Shown here: positions 28,369 through 38,387 of the stretch, one piece after another | Layout of the letters: the number at the start of each line of letters is the position of its first letter | Position numbering within the stretch: position 1 is the stretch's first letter | NCBI GenBank assembly: GCA_016283755.1 | Contig: JAEENO010000041.1 | Location: 1-64,000 of the forward strand | Reading direction: 5' to 3' | DNA: 64,000 nucleotides | From: Lachnospiraceae bacterium | GTDB taxonomy: Bacteria > Bacillota > Clostridia > Lachnospirales > Lachnospiraceae | The notes under the pieces: model-generated | The model's database searches: none | Told to the model about the DNA's origin: nothing | Seen by the model: the letters and a program-made list of their open reading frames with translations, nothing else | Position numbers and translations under genes: made by a program

Positions 28369-30909
28369 ATGAATTACAATAAGAAGAATGCGACGAAGAA
28401 GCGCAAGCGTGTAATGAGCAAGGGTGTCAAACTCTCTCACCGCTTCTCGCTTATTCTTGGAAGAGCGGTCCTCGTTGCCGTATTCGTCGCAGCAATAATC
28501 GGATGTTGTGTAGCCTTCGGTATATACAAAGGTATCCTGGCATCGGCCCCGGATATCAGAACACTTGATGTTTCACCTTCGGGTTATCTCTCAACAGTCT
28601 ACGACTGTAACGGTGAAGAGATAGATACACTTGTTGCCGCCGGCTCCAACAGACAGTACATAGGGATTAAAGATATTCCTAAGAGACTTCAGCTTGCCTT
28701 CGTTGCAATCGAGGATACCAGATTCTACGAGCATAAGGGCATCGACTTAAAAGGTATCGTTAGAGCGGGTGTAACTTTCATTGCATCGGGTTTTAAGTCA
28801 CAGCAGGGTGCAAGTACCATAACCCAGCAGCTTCTTAAGAACAACGTATTTACAAGCTGGACGGAAGAAAAATCAATATTGCAGAAAATTAAGCGTAAGA
28901 TTCAGGAACAGTACCTTGCGGTACAGCTCGAAAAGATTGTTGATAAGGACTGGATTTTGGAGAACTACCTTAACACCATTAACTTAGGTCAGAATACCTT
29001 GGGCGTACAGGCAGCTTCGCTTCGTTACTTTAACAAGGACGTATCCGAGCTTACACTTTCGGAATGTGCTGTAATTGCCGGAATCACTAAGAACCCTTCC
29101 GCATATAATCCGATTCGTCATCCCGAAGCCAATAAGAAGCGTATGGAAAAAGTTCTTCGCGATATGCTTTCCGCAGGCTTTATAACGGAGAAAGAGTATC
29201 AGGAAGCGCTTAAAGACGATGTATATGCAAGAATTCAGCAGATAGACGAAACAGTTACAACTTCCAATTCTTCATACTTTGTTGATGAACTTATAGAGCA
29301 GGTTATAACGGACCTTATGACCATCAAAGGATATTCTGAAGCACAAGCCTATAAGCTTGTCTACAGCGGCGGACTTAAGATATATTCCACACAGGATACC
29401 GCAATGCAGCAGATTATGGAAGCCGCATTAACCGATCCTGAGAATTATCCGGGAGAAAAGACCTATATTAACTGGCATATCCGTTATACGGACGCAGAAG
29501 GTAATGTAAAAGCTCTCTCCGAGCAGACAATTCTTGCTTATTATAAGGAAAGAAAGAGTAAGAATTATTCACTGGACTATGACGACCAGGAAGCAGCAGA
29601 CGCAGCAATTGCAGGCTTCAAGGAAGATTACATTGCTGAGTTCGGCGGAGAATTCGATGATTCAAGTGAATCCGTTCTCTACATTCCGGAGCCTCAGGCT
29701 TCAATGACAATAATCGATCATACAACCGGCGAAGTAAAAGCAATAGTCGGAGGTCGTGGCGAGAAGACAGGTCGTATGACCTTAAACAGAGCTTCCAACA
29801 CCTACCGTCAACCGGGTTCAACCTTTAAGGTTTTATCCGCTTACGCACCGGCACTTGATGCCTTAGGTAAAACCCTTGCATCGGTACAGGACGATGCTCC
29901 TTATAAAAAGACAGACGGTACAGATCTTAAGAACTACGACAAGAAGTTCAGAGGATTTACAACCTTCCGTGAAGGTATATATGATTCAATCAATATAGTT
30001 GCTGTTAAGACACTTGAAGAAGTATCCGCACAGGTAGGTTACGACTACTTACTTAACTTCGGATTCACTTCACTTTCAACGCAGGATATCGTACAGGTTC
30101 TTTGCCTCGGTGGTATCACAAAAGGCGTCTCCAACCTGGAGCTTTGTGCCGCATATGCTTCAATTGCCAACCACGGAACATATATCAAGCCTCGATTCTA
30201 CACAAGAATACTTGATAATAACGGTAATGTACTTATAGATAACTCTGCTACACAGGAACACAGAGTATTAAAAGAAACAACTGCATGGCTTCTTACCAAT
30301 GCAATGCAGGATGTTATGACAATCGGTACTTCACCTCGAGCAAGATTCGACGGAATGAGCATTGCAGGTAAATCCGGTACAACAAGTAATAACCGTGATG
30401 CGCTTTTTGCAGGATTTACTCCTTATTATACCTGCGTATCATGGGGTGGATATGATGACAACTCAGTTATGAAGTCAACGGGATATGTTAAAGATCTCTG
30501 GAGAATTGTAATGAGTCAGATTCATAAAGACTTACCTGACTTAGGATTCCCGATGCCCGAAGGCATCACCAAAGTTGCAATATGTACGAAATCGGGACTT
30601 CTTCCGATTGAAGGCGTATGTGACTGCGATCCGAGAGGCAGCTGTGTAAGAGAAGAATATTTTGAAATCGGTACGGTTCCTACAGAATACTGTAATCACC
30701 ATATCGGACTTAAGATATGTACAATGTCAGGTTGTGTTGCCTCCGCCAACTGCCCTGAATATATGTGTATTCAGAAAGTATTTATTATAGGCGGCGACCC
30801 GATGTCGGCAGACGGGCCTTACCTTGCACCGGAAGGCTTTGAAGACGAGGTTTGTCCTATCCACAGGGATGGCAATACCAATGATAACCCTGATGATCCG
30901 AACCCATAA
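28369..30909 (+). CDS. class A penicillin-binding protein (PBP1A family, transglycosylase/transpeptidase)
   Basis: EDTRFYEHKGID, QQGASTITQQLLKN, QPGSTFKVL (SxxK), KSGTTSNNRDALFAG. Confidence 0.96.
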   Translation: MNYNKKNATKKRKRVMSKGVKLSHRFSLILGRAVLVAVFVAAIIGCCVAFGIYKGILASAPDIRTLDVSPSGYLSTVYDCNGEEIDTLVAAGSNRQYIGIKDIPKRLQLAFVAIEDTRFYEHKGIDLKGIVRAGVTFIASGFKSQQGASTITQQLLKNNVFTSWTEEKSILQKIKRKIQEQYLAVQLEKIVDKDWILENYLNTINLGQNTLGVQAASLRYFNKDVSELTLSECAVIAGITKNPSAYNPIRHPEANKKRMEKVLRDMLSAGFITEKEYQEALKDDVYARIQQIDETVTTSNSSYFVDELIEQVITDLMTIKGYSEAQAYKLVYSGGLKIYSTQDTAMQQIMEAALTDPENYPGEKTYINWHIRYTDAEGNVKALSEQTILAYYKERKSKNYSLDYDDQEAADAAIAGFKEDYIAEFGGEFDDSSESVLYIPEPQASMTIIDHTTGEVKAIVGGRGEKTGRMTLNRASNTYRQPGSTFKVLSAYAPALDALGKTLASVQDDAPYKKTDGTDLKNYDKKFRGFTTFREGIYDSINIVAVKTLEEVSAQVGYDYLLNFGFTSLSTQDIVQVLCLGGITKGVSNLELCAAYASIANHGTYIKPRFYTRILDNNGNVLIDNSATQEHRVLKETTAWLLTNAMQDVMTIGTSPRARFDGMSIAGKSGTTSNNRDALFAGFTPYYTCVSWGGYDDNSVMKSTGYVKDLWRIVMSQIHKDLPDLGFPMPEGITKVAICTKSGLLPIEGVCDCDPRGSCVREEYFEIGTVPTEYCNHHIGLKICTMSGCVASANCPEYMCIQKVFIIGGDPMSADGPYLAPEGFEDEVCPIHRDGNTNDNPDDPNP

Positions 30910-30928
30910 TATAAGATAACAATAAAGA

Positions 30929-30957
30929 AAACCGGGAGAATAATCTCCCGGTTTTTT
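30929..30957. terminator. bidirectional intrinsic terminator
   Basis: AAACCGGGAGAATAATCTCCCGGTTTTTT between convergent genes. Confidence 0.88.
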
Positions 30958-32008
30958 AACCTCTGCGTTCAAATATTGCTTCTGTATTGGCATCCATCAA
31001 CATCTTATATGAGACTTCGCTCGGAAGTCCTATTACTTCAAGTTCCGAACAATTCTCTCTTACAAGACGATCGTACATAACTCTTATCGCTTCTTCATAC
31101 GGCGTAAGGTCTTTAGTCTTATAAGCTTCCTTTGCAAGCTTGAATTCGACATTTATCGTAATTCTTGTACTGGTCTCAAATTCAACCTTGATATCCATCT
31201 CATACTCTTTACAGATGAAATTAATGTAATCAATCATAAAGCAAAGGCACAGATATATCTTAAGTATAAAATCACCCGGAAGCTTTACTACGTTCGATTC
31301 AACATCCATCTTATAGCTTCGTCCCGGTGCATTCTCGAAGAATCGTCCCCTTAAGACAACTTCAAGTGACATAAGATCCGGTATGGTCTTCTCACTTTCT
31401 TTTAAAGCCGTTCCGATTATCTTATTTTCAAGGCCAAGAAGCTTAAGGCGTTCGGCTTCATCAAGCGCTGTATTAACTGCAGTTGTCGCTTCAAATATCG
31501 CCTCTGCACAGTTTCTTATCATACTCTGCGCGTCTTCCTTGTCTATGACAGTATCAACAAGCTCTTTAAGCCTTATTCGCTGTTCTTCCTCATAGTCGAC
31601 GGCTGTTTTAACGTCTCCCTCATCTGCTTCGACCACATCAAAGGTCTCAAATGCCTGCTTAATGGCATCAAGCATATCTCCGCTGTAATCTGCAGGTCGC
31701 AAGAATATCTTAAATACATGCATCTTATTGATAAGGAATGCAGCCTGGCCCGTATGAAGCTTTGTCGTATATACTATACATACCGTATTGGGCGACGTCT
31801 TATTAAGGTACTGTACAATCTTGATTCCATCGATATCGGGAAGTCTTAAATTGGTTACAACAACCTTATACGAAGCCGCAGCTATCTTACGCACGCCCTC
31901 TACTCCGGAACGTGCCACTTCAACTTGAAAATCCTCGCTTTTATACGCGTCGGTAAATTCCTCGATAACATCCTGATGACTGCTTATAAAGAGTAATCTG
32001 TCTTCCAT
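30956..32008 (-). CDS. response regulator receiver-domain protein without recognisable DNA-binding output
   Basis: N-terminal REC-like LLFISSHQDVIEEFTDAYKSEDFQVEVARSG..VVTNLRLPDIDGIKIVQYL; unassigned helical C-terminus. Confidence 0.75.
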   Translation of the reverse strand: MEDRLLFISSHQDVIEEFTDAYKSEDFQVEVARSGVEGVRKIAAASYKVVVTNLRLPDIDGIKIVQYLNKTSPNTVCIVYTTKLHTGQAAFLINKMHVFKIFLRPADYSGDMLDAIKQAFETFDVVEADEGDVKTAVDYEEEQRIRLKELVDTVIDKEDAQSMIRNCAEAIFEATTAVNTALDEAERLKLLGLENKIIGTALKESEKTIPDLMSLEVVLRGRFFENAPGRSYKMDVESNVVKLPGDFILKIYLCLCFMIDYINFICKEYEMDIKVEFETSTRITINVEFKLAKEAYKTKDLTPYEEAIRVMYDRLVRENCSELEVIGLPSEVSYKMLMDANTEAIFERRG

Positions 32009-32031
32009 ATCGTCCGCCCTTATACAAACGG

Positions 32032-32967
32032 CTATTTTCTAGCCTTAACCATAATTGCAACTTTTCTCTTAAGATTCTTAATAGTTACTTCCTTATATTC
32101 TCCGCCGTACTCACCGTCAACTGTCCACGGTGCGGTATTTTCAAATTCAAAGCTTATCTTCGACGATCTTGTTGTAATTACATTCTTGCCGTCCGCTTCG
32201 CCCAGAATAAGGCATCCCAACGTCTCGTTCCACTCAATCGGATTCTTAGGCGCTTTTACAAGGGTAAGTTCAAACAATCCGTCGTCAAGCTCGGTCTCCT
32301 TTCCGTTAAGTATCTTCATTCCGCCTACATATCTGGAATTCGATACCATTCCGTATATCCAATTGCCTTCATAGGTCGTATCATCCGCGGTAACCTTGAC
32401 ATTATAGGTCTTAACCTGATTAAGGCGCTTGGCGCCCTCTAAGATATATGCGGCATGGCCTAACATATTCTTAAGTCCCTGATCTGTTTGATAAGATACA
32501 TCGGTAAAAATTCCGAACGCCGCAACGTATACGAAAGTAGTACCGTTAAGGTCGCCTATATCGTATAGTGCCGGCTCTCCGTTAACAGCAATATCGGCAG
32601 CTTTAATCATATCCTTTGGAATTCCCAACGAATGTGCGAAATCATTGGTTGAGCCTGCCGGAATATAGCCTAGATTAGTATCTATCTTGCCCTTAAGAAT
32701 TCCGGATACGGTTTCATCAAGAGTTCCGTCACCGCCGGAGCACACAATATGATCGTAATACTTGCCGTCTGCGATAACCTTATGATATCCGTCTTCTCTT
32801 GCCTGTGTCGGATATGCGGTTACATCGTATCCTGCCTTGGTAAATATATCAATAATCTGTAATAACTTCGGCTTAATCTGCTCCTTACCCGAATGCGGAT
32901 TAAACACGAACAGACACTTCTTTCTATACAAATTAACGCTCCTATCTTCCGAGAAGAAAATCCTCAA
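32032..32967 (-). CDS. diacylglycerol/lipid kinase family protein (YegS/DgkB-like)
   Basis: FVFNPHSGKEQIKPKLLQI; VCSGGDGTLDETVSGI; IPAGSTNDFAHSLGIP. Confidence 0.95.
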   Translation of the reverse strand: MRIFFSEDRSVNLYRKKCLFVFNPHSGKEQIKPKLLQIIDIFTKAGYDVTAYPTQAREDGYHKVIADGKYYDHIVCSGGDGTLDETVSGILKGKIDTNLGYIPAGSTNDFAHSLGIPKDMIKAADIAVNGEPALYDIGDLNGTTFVYVAAFGIFTDVSYQTDQGLKNMLGHAAYILEGAKRLNQVKTYNVKVTADDTTYEGNWIYGMVSNSRYVGGMKILNGKETELDDGLFELTLVKAPKNPIEWNETLGCLILGEADGKNVITTRSSKISFEFENTAPWTVDGEYGGEYKEVTIKNLKRKVAIMVKARK

Positions 32968-33196
32968 TCGCTTTCATGGCCTCTTCCTCATCTTCACCTT
33001 CAATCGAAATACTGATCTCGTTGCCTGCGAGAAGATTAAGGGTCATCATTCCCATGATACTCTTTGCATTGATTACCTTGCTCTCAGTCTCGAAATAGAT
33101 TCTTGACTGAAAAGCGCTTGCCATTGACACAATCTCTGCCACAACTCTGTCTTCTTTTACAGCAGAAATACCTGACACTACCGACTTTTTAACCAT
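32942..33196 (-). CDS. HPr family phosphocarrier protein
   Basis: Start MVKKSVV within longer ORF; SKVINAKSIMGMMTLNLLAGNEISISIEGEDEEEAMKAIEDFL. Confidence 0.88.
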   Translation of the reverse strand: MVKKSVVSGISAVKEDRVVAEIVSMASAFQSRIYFETESKVINAKSIMGMMTLNLLAGNEISISIEGEDEEEAMKAIEDFLLGR

Positions 33197-34148
33197 TATT
33201 CCCTCCACTTGTTCCACGAAGTTCTTCCGCAATTGCGTGTAACTTCTTAAGTCTATGATTAAGACCTGATTTGCCGCAATCACCGTCAAGTAATCCCGCA
33301 AGCTCCTTTAACGGTGCTTCAGGATTCTCCAGTCTTATCCTTGCAGTCTCCTGTAAAAGAGGCGACAAATTATCAAGTCCAAGATGCTTATCTATGTATT
33401 CGATGTCCTCTATCTGCTTAACTGCGGCATTAACTGTCTTATTGATATTGGCCGTCTCACAGTTAACCCTTCTATTGACATCGTTACGTACTTCTTTAAT
33501 TATACGCACGTTCTCAAGTTCCATCAAAGCGGTATGCGCACCGATTACATTAAGCGCATCGGATATCTGCTCACCCTCTTTAATATAACATACAACGTGG
33601 CCTTTTCTAATTACCTTCTTAACTTCAATTCCGAAATATGCAAATTCCGAAATGATTCTGTCCGCCTTATCATCGTTAGGCGATACTATCTCGAGATGAT
33701 ACCCTTTTCCGGGATCCGTAACAGAACCTGCTGCGAAAAAAGCGCCTCGAAGGTAAGCTCTTTTACAGCAGCTCTTCATAAGAAGAAGCTTATTAACCGG
33801 TTCTTCTATTCTTATCTCCCCTTCGGTATTCTCAGCCTGCCATTTTAAGGCTTCGAACATCGTAGGGTTATCTATTTTCTCTATTACTTCTATCTTATAG
33901 ATTCTTCGTCCGCTGTCGCGGTTTTTCACTATTAACTCGGGTTTTGCCTTAAAAGCTTTTCTGACAAGTTCAAAATAACGCTTCGCCAAGATGACATTCT
34001 CCGTATATACGCTAAGGATGATGTCGTCTTCTTCCGTCTTAACTTTTCCCGCAAAAGATATGATTCCCGCAATCTCCGCCATCTGACAATGACGAGCTTT
34101 GGTTATCTCTCTCGACAGCTCTTCCTTAACACTCGATGAAAATGACAT
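33189..34148 (-). CDS. whiA: DNA-binding protein WhiA
   Basis: MSFSSSVKEELSREI; CCKRAYLRGAFFAAGSVTDP; NRRVNCETANINKTVNAAVKQ; DCGKSGLNHRLKKL. Confidence 0.97.
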   Translation of the reverse strand: MSFSSSVKEELSREITKARHCQMAEIAGIISFAGKVKTEEDDIILSVYTENVILAKRYFELVRKAFKAKPELIVKNRDSGRRIYKIEVIEKIDNPTMFEALKWQAENTEGEIRIEEPVNKLLLMKSCCKRAYLRGAFFAAGSVTDPGKGYHLEIVSPNDDKADRIISEFAYFGIEVKKVIRKGHVVCYIKEGEQISDALNVIGAHTALMELENVRIIKEVRNDVNRRVNCETANINKTVNAAVKQIEDIEYIDKHLGLDNLSPLLQETARIRLENPEAPLKELAGLLDGDCGKSGLNHRLKKLHAIAEELRGTSGGNNG

Positions 34149-34150
34149 TA

Positions 34151-35035
34151 TTACCTTGCTCCGTCTCTTTTAAGGTCCGGATGCTCAACTCTTACGCCGA
34201 ACTCCGACCTATTCTTCAATCTGTCATATAGGGCATTGGCAAGCGTAACGGATCTGTGCTTTCCGCCGGTACAGCCTATGCTGATTACAAGCTGTGACTT
34301 GCCTTCTTTGATATAATTCGGAATAAGGAAATCAAGCATGTCCTCAAGCTTATCAAGAAATATTCCCGCTTCCGGAGATGACATTACATAATCCTGAACT
34401 TCCTTATCGTTACCGCTTAAATGTCTTAAGCCCTCAACATAATAAGGATTCGGCAAGAATCTTACATCAAGCACTATATCCGAATCTCTCGGAATGCCGT
34501 ACTTAAATCCAAACGAAAGTATACTTACAAAGAGATTATCAAACTTTTGATTCTGCAGGAATATCTTATCCAGTTCAGCCTTCAAGTCGCGGGTAAGAAG
34601 ATGCGATGTATCGAATATATAATCCGCAGCTTCTTTAATTCGCTCTAACCTTGCTCTCTCTTCTCTTATACCGTCTTCCACGCGCTTATTAAGTGCCAGT
34701 GGATGAGAACGTCTAGTCTCCTTATACCGTCTTACAAGCGTATCCTCATCCGCGTCAAGAAAAAGCACCTTAACCGATATTCCCCTCTCGGTTAAACTCG
34801 TGATTGCGTTCAAAAGTCCGTCTATATGCGTAGAATTACGCACATCTATTCCGAATGCAACACGGTCAACCTCGGTCACATACTCTTCAGACGCATCATC
34901 AAACTTGGATATCAAAGGAATCGGGAGATTATCGATGCAATAATATCCCAGATCCTCCATCATCTTTAATGCTGTGCTTTTACCTGCGCCGGACATACCG
35001 GTCAGAATAACAACTTCCATTCTTTTCCCTCTCAT
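34151..35035 (-). CDS. rapZ: RNase adapter RapZ
   Basis: VVILTGMSGAGKSTALKMMEDLGYYCIDNLP; IGCTGGKHRSVTLA. Confidence 0.97.
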   Translation of the reverse strand: MRGKRMEVVILTGMSGAGKSTALKMMEDLGYYCIDNLPIPLISKFDDASEEYVTEVDRVAFGIDVRNSTHIDGLLNAITSLTERGISVKVLFLDADEDTLVRRYKETRRSHPLALNKRVEDGIREERARLERIKEAADYIFDTSHLLTRDLKAELDKIFLQNQKFDNLFVSILSFGFKYGIPRDSDIVLDVRFLPNPYYVEGLRHLSGNDKEVQDYVMSSPEAGIFLDKLEDMLDFLIPNYIKEGKSQLVISIGCTGGKHRSVTLANALYDRLKNRSEFGVRVEHPDLKRDGAR

Positions 35036-35045
35036 ATCTCGTAAA

Positions 35046-35957
35046 TTAAAACTTTCCGAGCATTCTTACTTCAGGTTCCAACATAATACCAAACTTGTCA
35101 TTGACCTCTTCCTGAACCTTCTTCATAAGATTAATTATATCCTCACTTGTCGCATTATCGACATTTATTACAAATCCACAATGCTTGGCGGATACTTCCG
35201 CACCGCCGACTCTTAAGCCCGCAAGACCGGCATCCTCAATAAGCTTGCCCGCATAATTACCTTCCGGTCTCTTAAAAAAGCTTCCCGCGCTGGGGTAATT
35301 AAGCGGCTGCTTATCGCGGCGCCTTCCGTTATAATCATCCATTGCGGCCTTGATTTCATCCTTATTACCGGCATTAAGCTTAAATACCATCTCTGTGATG
35401 ATAAGATTCTTCTCCATAAAAGCGCTGTGTCTGTAGCTTAAATCCATATCGTCAGGCGTAAACTCAAGCTCTTTTCCGTCAGAATCTAAAGCACGTGCCG
35501 AATAAATAACATCTTTCATCTCTCCGCCGTACGCGCCGGCATTCATATAAAGTCCGCCGCCCGCACTTCCCGGAATACCCGATGCAAATTCGAGTCCCGT
35601 AAGAGAATTCTCATATGCTGCTCTTGCAACACTTGCAAGTGACGCTCCTGCCTCTGCCGTAATCATATCGCCGTTCACGGTTATCTTGTTGAAAGCATCC
35701 CCTATCTCGATGACAAGCCCCTCAAATCCATTGTCACTGACGAGAATATTGCTTCCCCTGCCTATAACCACGTATGGAAGAGCGCTTTTCTTACAAAAAG
35801 CGATTATGCCCGGAAGATGATTCTTGTCCGGACTTATAAAGAGTGAACAAGGCCCACCAACCCTAAAGCTGGTGTGCCTGTTCATTAACTCATTCGTTAT
35901 TACTTTTGTACCTGATATCTCGCTTAAGATATCCGCTAAATCTTCGTACAAAATCAA
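35046..35957 (-). CDS. murB: UDP-N-acetylenolpyruvoylglucosamine reductase
   Basis: NTSFRVGG-like RHTSFRVGGPCSLF; GRGSNILVSDNGF; SGIPGSAGGGLYMNAGAYGGE. Confidence 0.97.
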   Translation of the reverse strand: MILYEDLADILSEISGTKVITNELMNRHTSFRVGGPCSLFISPDKNHLPGIIAFCKKSALPYVVIGRGSNILVSDNGFEGLVIEIGDAFNKITVNGDMITAEAGASLASVARAAYENSLTGLEFASGIPGSAGGGLYMNAGAYGGEMKDVIYSARALDSDGKELEFTPDDMDLSYRHSAFMEKNLIITEMVFKLNAGNKDEIKAAMDDYNGRRRDKQPLNYPSAGSFFKRPEGNYAGKLIEDAGLAGLRVGGAEVSAKHCGFVINVDNATSEDIINLMKKVQEEVNDKFGIMLEPEVRMLGKF

Positions 35958-35966
35958 TACTCCTTT

Positions 35967-37364
35967 TTATGCGTTCTTTAAGAATGCAACGTATCCAAGT
36001 AATGCTTCGTAAAGGTCTACCTTACTGATTGTCTCGCAAGGTGCATGCATTGAAAGTACTGCAACACCACTGTCGATAACATTCATATCATACTCTGCAA
36101 GGATATAAGCGATCGTTCCGCCGCCACCCTGATCAACCTTACCAAGTTCAGCTGTCTGGAAGTATACATCTGCATCATCAAAGATCTTTCTGATCTTAGC
36201 CATGTACTCAGCGTTGGCATCGTTAGAGCCACCCTTTCCTCTTGAACCTGTGTACTTATTGATGCAAAGTCCTCTTCCAAGGAATGCTGTATTCTTCTTC
36301 TCCATAACTGACGGGAAGAGAGGATCGTAACCTGCTGATACATCGGATGAAAGCATGCAGGAATTCTTTAAGCATCTTCTTAAAAGAATGTCTGAATACT
36401 TGCCCATAAGGTTCATAATTTCTGCAGTAACGTTCTCGAAGAATCTTGAATGCATACCTGTTGCACCAACGGAACCAATCTCTTCCTTATCAACGAGTAA
36501 GCAGCAAGCTGTCTTCTTCGGTGTACCGATTTCAAGCATTGCCTTGTAGGAAGGATATGCACATACTCTGTCATCATGTCCGTATCCTAAGAGCATCGAA
36601 CGATCGAATCCTAAGTCTCTTGCAGGACCTGCAGGAACAACTTCAATCTCTGCGGATAAGAAATCCTCTTCCTCAAACTTATATTCTTTCTTGATAATCT
36701 CTAAGATATTAGCCTTAACTCTGTCCTTGATGTCCTTCTTATCCTTACCCTGCTTAGGTCCCGGAATAGAACCGATAAGGACATCAAGACTCTCACCTTC
36801 TATGACCTTGGATGCTGTCTTAGTCATCTGGTCTGCGGATAAGTGAATAAGAAGGTCTGTAATTGTAAATACAGGATCACCCGGCTTCTCGCCGATAGCA
36901 ATCTTAACTACTGAACCGTCCTTCTTAGCTACTACGCCGTGAAGTGCAAGCGGGATTGTAACCCACTGATACTTCTTAACACCACCGTAATAATGTGTGT
37001 CAAGTAAAGCAAAGTCAGTATCCTCATACATAGGATTCTGCTTTAAATCAAGACGCGGAGAATCAAGGTGTGCACCAACGATGTTCATACCGTTCTCCAT
37101 AGGCTCCTTACCGATAACATAAAGTGCCAAAGTCTTACCCATATTGTTAGCGTAAACCTTATCGCCTGCTTTAAGCTTGGTTCCCTTCTTGATGACTGCA
37201 TCAAGATTCTTGAAACCGTCTGCTTCAGCCATTCTGATAATCTCGTCTACTGATTCTCTCTCTGTCTTGCAGTCAGAGATAAATTTGCGGTAACCTTCCG
37301 CAAAGTCCATGACCTTCTTGAGGCCCTTTTTATCGTACTTATCCCAAGCATTTTTGCGTTCCAT
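35967..37364 (-). CDS. M18 family aminopeptidase
   Basis: NIVGAHLDSPRLDLKQNP; LVDKEEIGSVGATGMHS; VAVLSMHAPCETISKVD. Confidence 0.95.
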   Translation of the reverse strand: MERKNAWDKYDKKGLKKVMDFAEGYRKFISDCKTERESVDEIIRMAEADGFKNLDAVIKKGTKLKAGDKVYANNMGKTLALYVIGKEPMENGMNIVGAHLDSPRLDLKQNPMYEDTDFALLDTHYYGGVKKYQWVTIPLALHGVVAKKDGSVVKIAIGEKPGDPVFTITDLLIHLSADQMTKTASKVIEGESLDVLIGSIPGPKQGKDKKDIKDRVKANILEIIKKEYKFEEEDFLSAEIEVVPAGPARDLGFDRSMLLGYGHDDRVCAYPSYKAMLEIGTPKKTACCLLVDKEEIGSVGATGMHSRFFENVTAEIMNLMGKYSDILLRRCLKNSCMLSSDVSAGYDPLFPSVMEKKNTAFLGRGLCINKYTGSRGKGGSNDANAEYMAKIRKIFDDADVYFQTAELGKVDQGGGGTIAYILAEYDMNVIDSGVAVLSMHAPCETISKVDLYEALLGYVAFLKNA

Positions 37365-37415
37365 GGTACGATCCCCCTTTGTTTTTTATATAAATAACGC
37401 CAAATTTCGCAACAT

Positions 37416-38339
37416 CTACTCTTTGTCGGTATTATCCTGTACTCTTCTGTATAATTCTTCGGCAGCGTTATAACCCATCTTCTTCTGTCTGTGATTAACC
37501 GCCGCAACCTCACATATAGCCGCTATATTACGTCCCGGACGAATCGGAAGCGACTGGCATACGACCTTATTGCCGAGAAACTCCGTATAATCGTCCTTAA
37601 GACCTATTCTATCATATTCCGTCTTGCCGTTCCACTCGGACAACTTAATCACAAGATCTATGTTCTGTGACTCAAGTACCGACTCCGCTCCGAAAAGCAT
37701 CTGAACGTCGATGATTCCTATGCCGCGCACTTCCAACAAATACTTGGTAACCGAAGGTGCACTTCCCACAAGTGTCGTATCGTTAATACGCTTAATCGTA
37801 ACAGCATCATCCGCAACAAGTCTGTGACCGCGTCGTACAAGCTCAAGTGCGGCCTCACTCTTACCGATTCCGCTCTCGCCCGTAATGAGAACTCCTTCAC
37901 CGTATATATCAACCAATACGCCATGCACGGTAATTGAAGGTGCAAAGTATTCGTTAAGATAATTGATAAGCTCTACCACAAAAGCACTTGTCGCAAGACT
38001 TGTACCAAGTATCGGCACCTTATGTTCCGCTGCGATTCTTAAAAGCTCTTCTTCCGGCTCTATATCTCTTGTGAAGATTATGCAAGGAATATTGTAAGAG
38101 AAAAGCTTCTTATAGACAGTCTTCTTTGCTTCAGCGTCGACCGTCGTAAGATATGAACTCTCGACTCGTCCGATAAGCTGAATTCTGGTCTCCTGGAAAT
38201 AATCAAAGAAGCCCGTAAGCTGTAACGCAAGACGATTGATATCTGCCTCTGTCACCAAAGTTTCTTCGGTATTAACCAATGGAGTAAAATTATGCAATTT
38301 AAAGTGCTCTGTAAGTTCGCTTATCTTCAACGGTTCCAT
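37416..38339 (-). CDS. hprK: HPr(Ser) kinase/phosphorylase
   Basis: YGEGVLITGESGIGKSEAALELVRRGHRLVADDAV; EVRGIGIIDVQMLFG. Confidence 0.97.
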   Translation of the reverse strand: MEPLKISELTEHFKLHNFTPLVNTEETLVTEADINRLALQLTGFFDYFQETRIQLIGRVESSYLTTVDAEAKKTVYKKLFSYNIPCIIFTRDIEPEEELLRIAAEHKVPILGTSLATSAFVVELINYLNEYFAPSITVHGVLVDIYGEGVLITGESGIGKSEAALELVRRGHRLVADDAVTIKRINDTTLVGSAPSVTKYLLEVRGIGIIDVQMLFGAESVLESQNIDLVIKLSEWNGKTEYDRIGLKDDYTEFLGNKVVCQSLPIRPGRNIAAICEVAAVNHRQKKMGYNAAEELYRRVQDNTDKE

Positions 38340-38387
38340 AACTTATTCCTTCTAAAAAACAGCATAAACCCATACATTAGAATTGTA

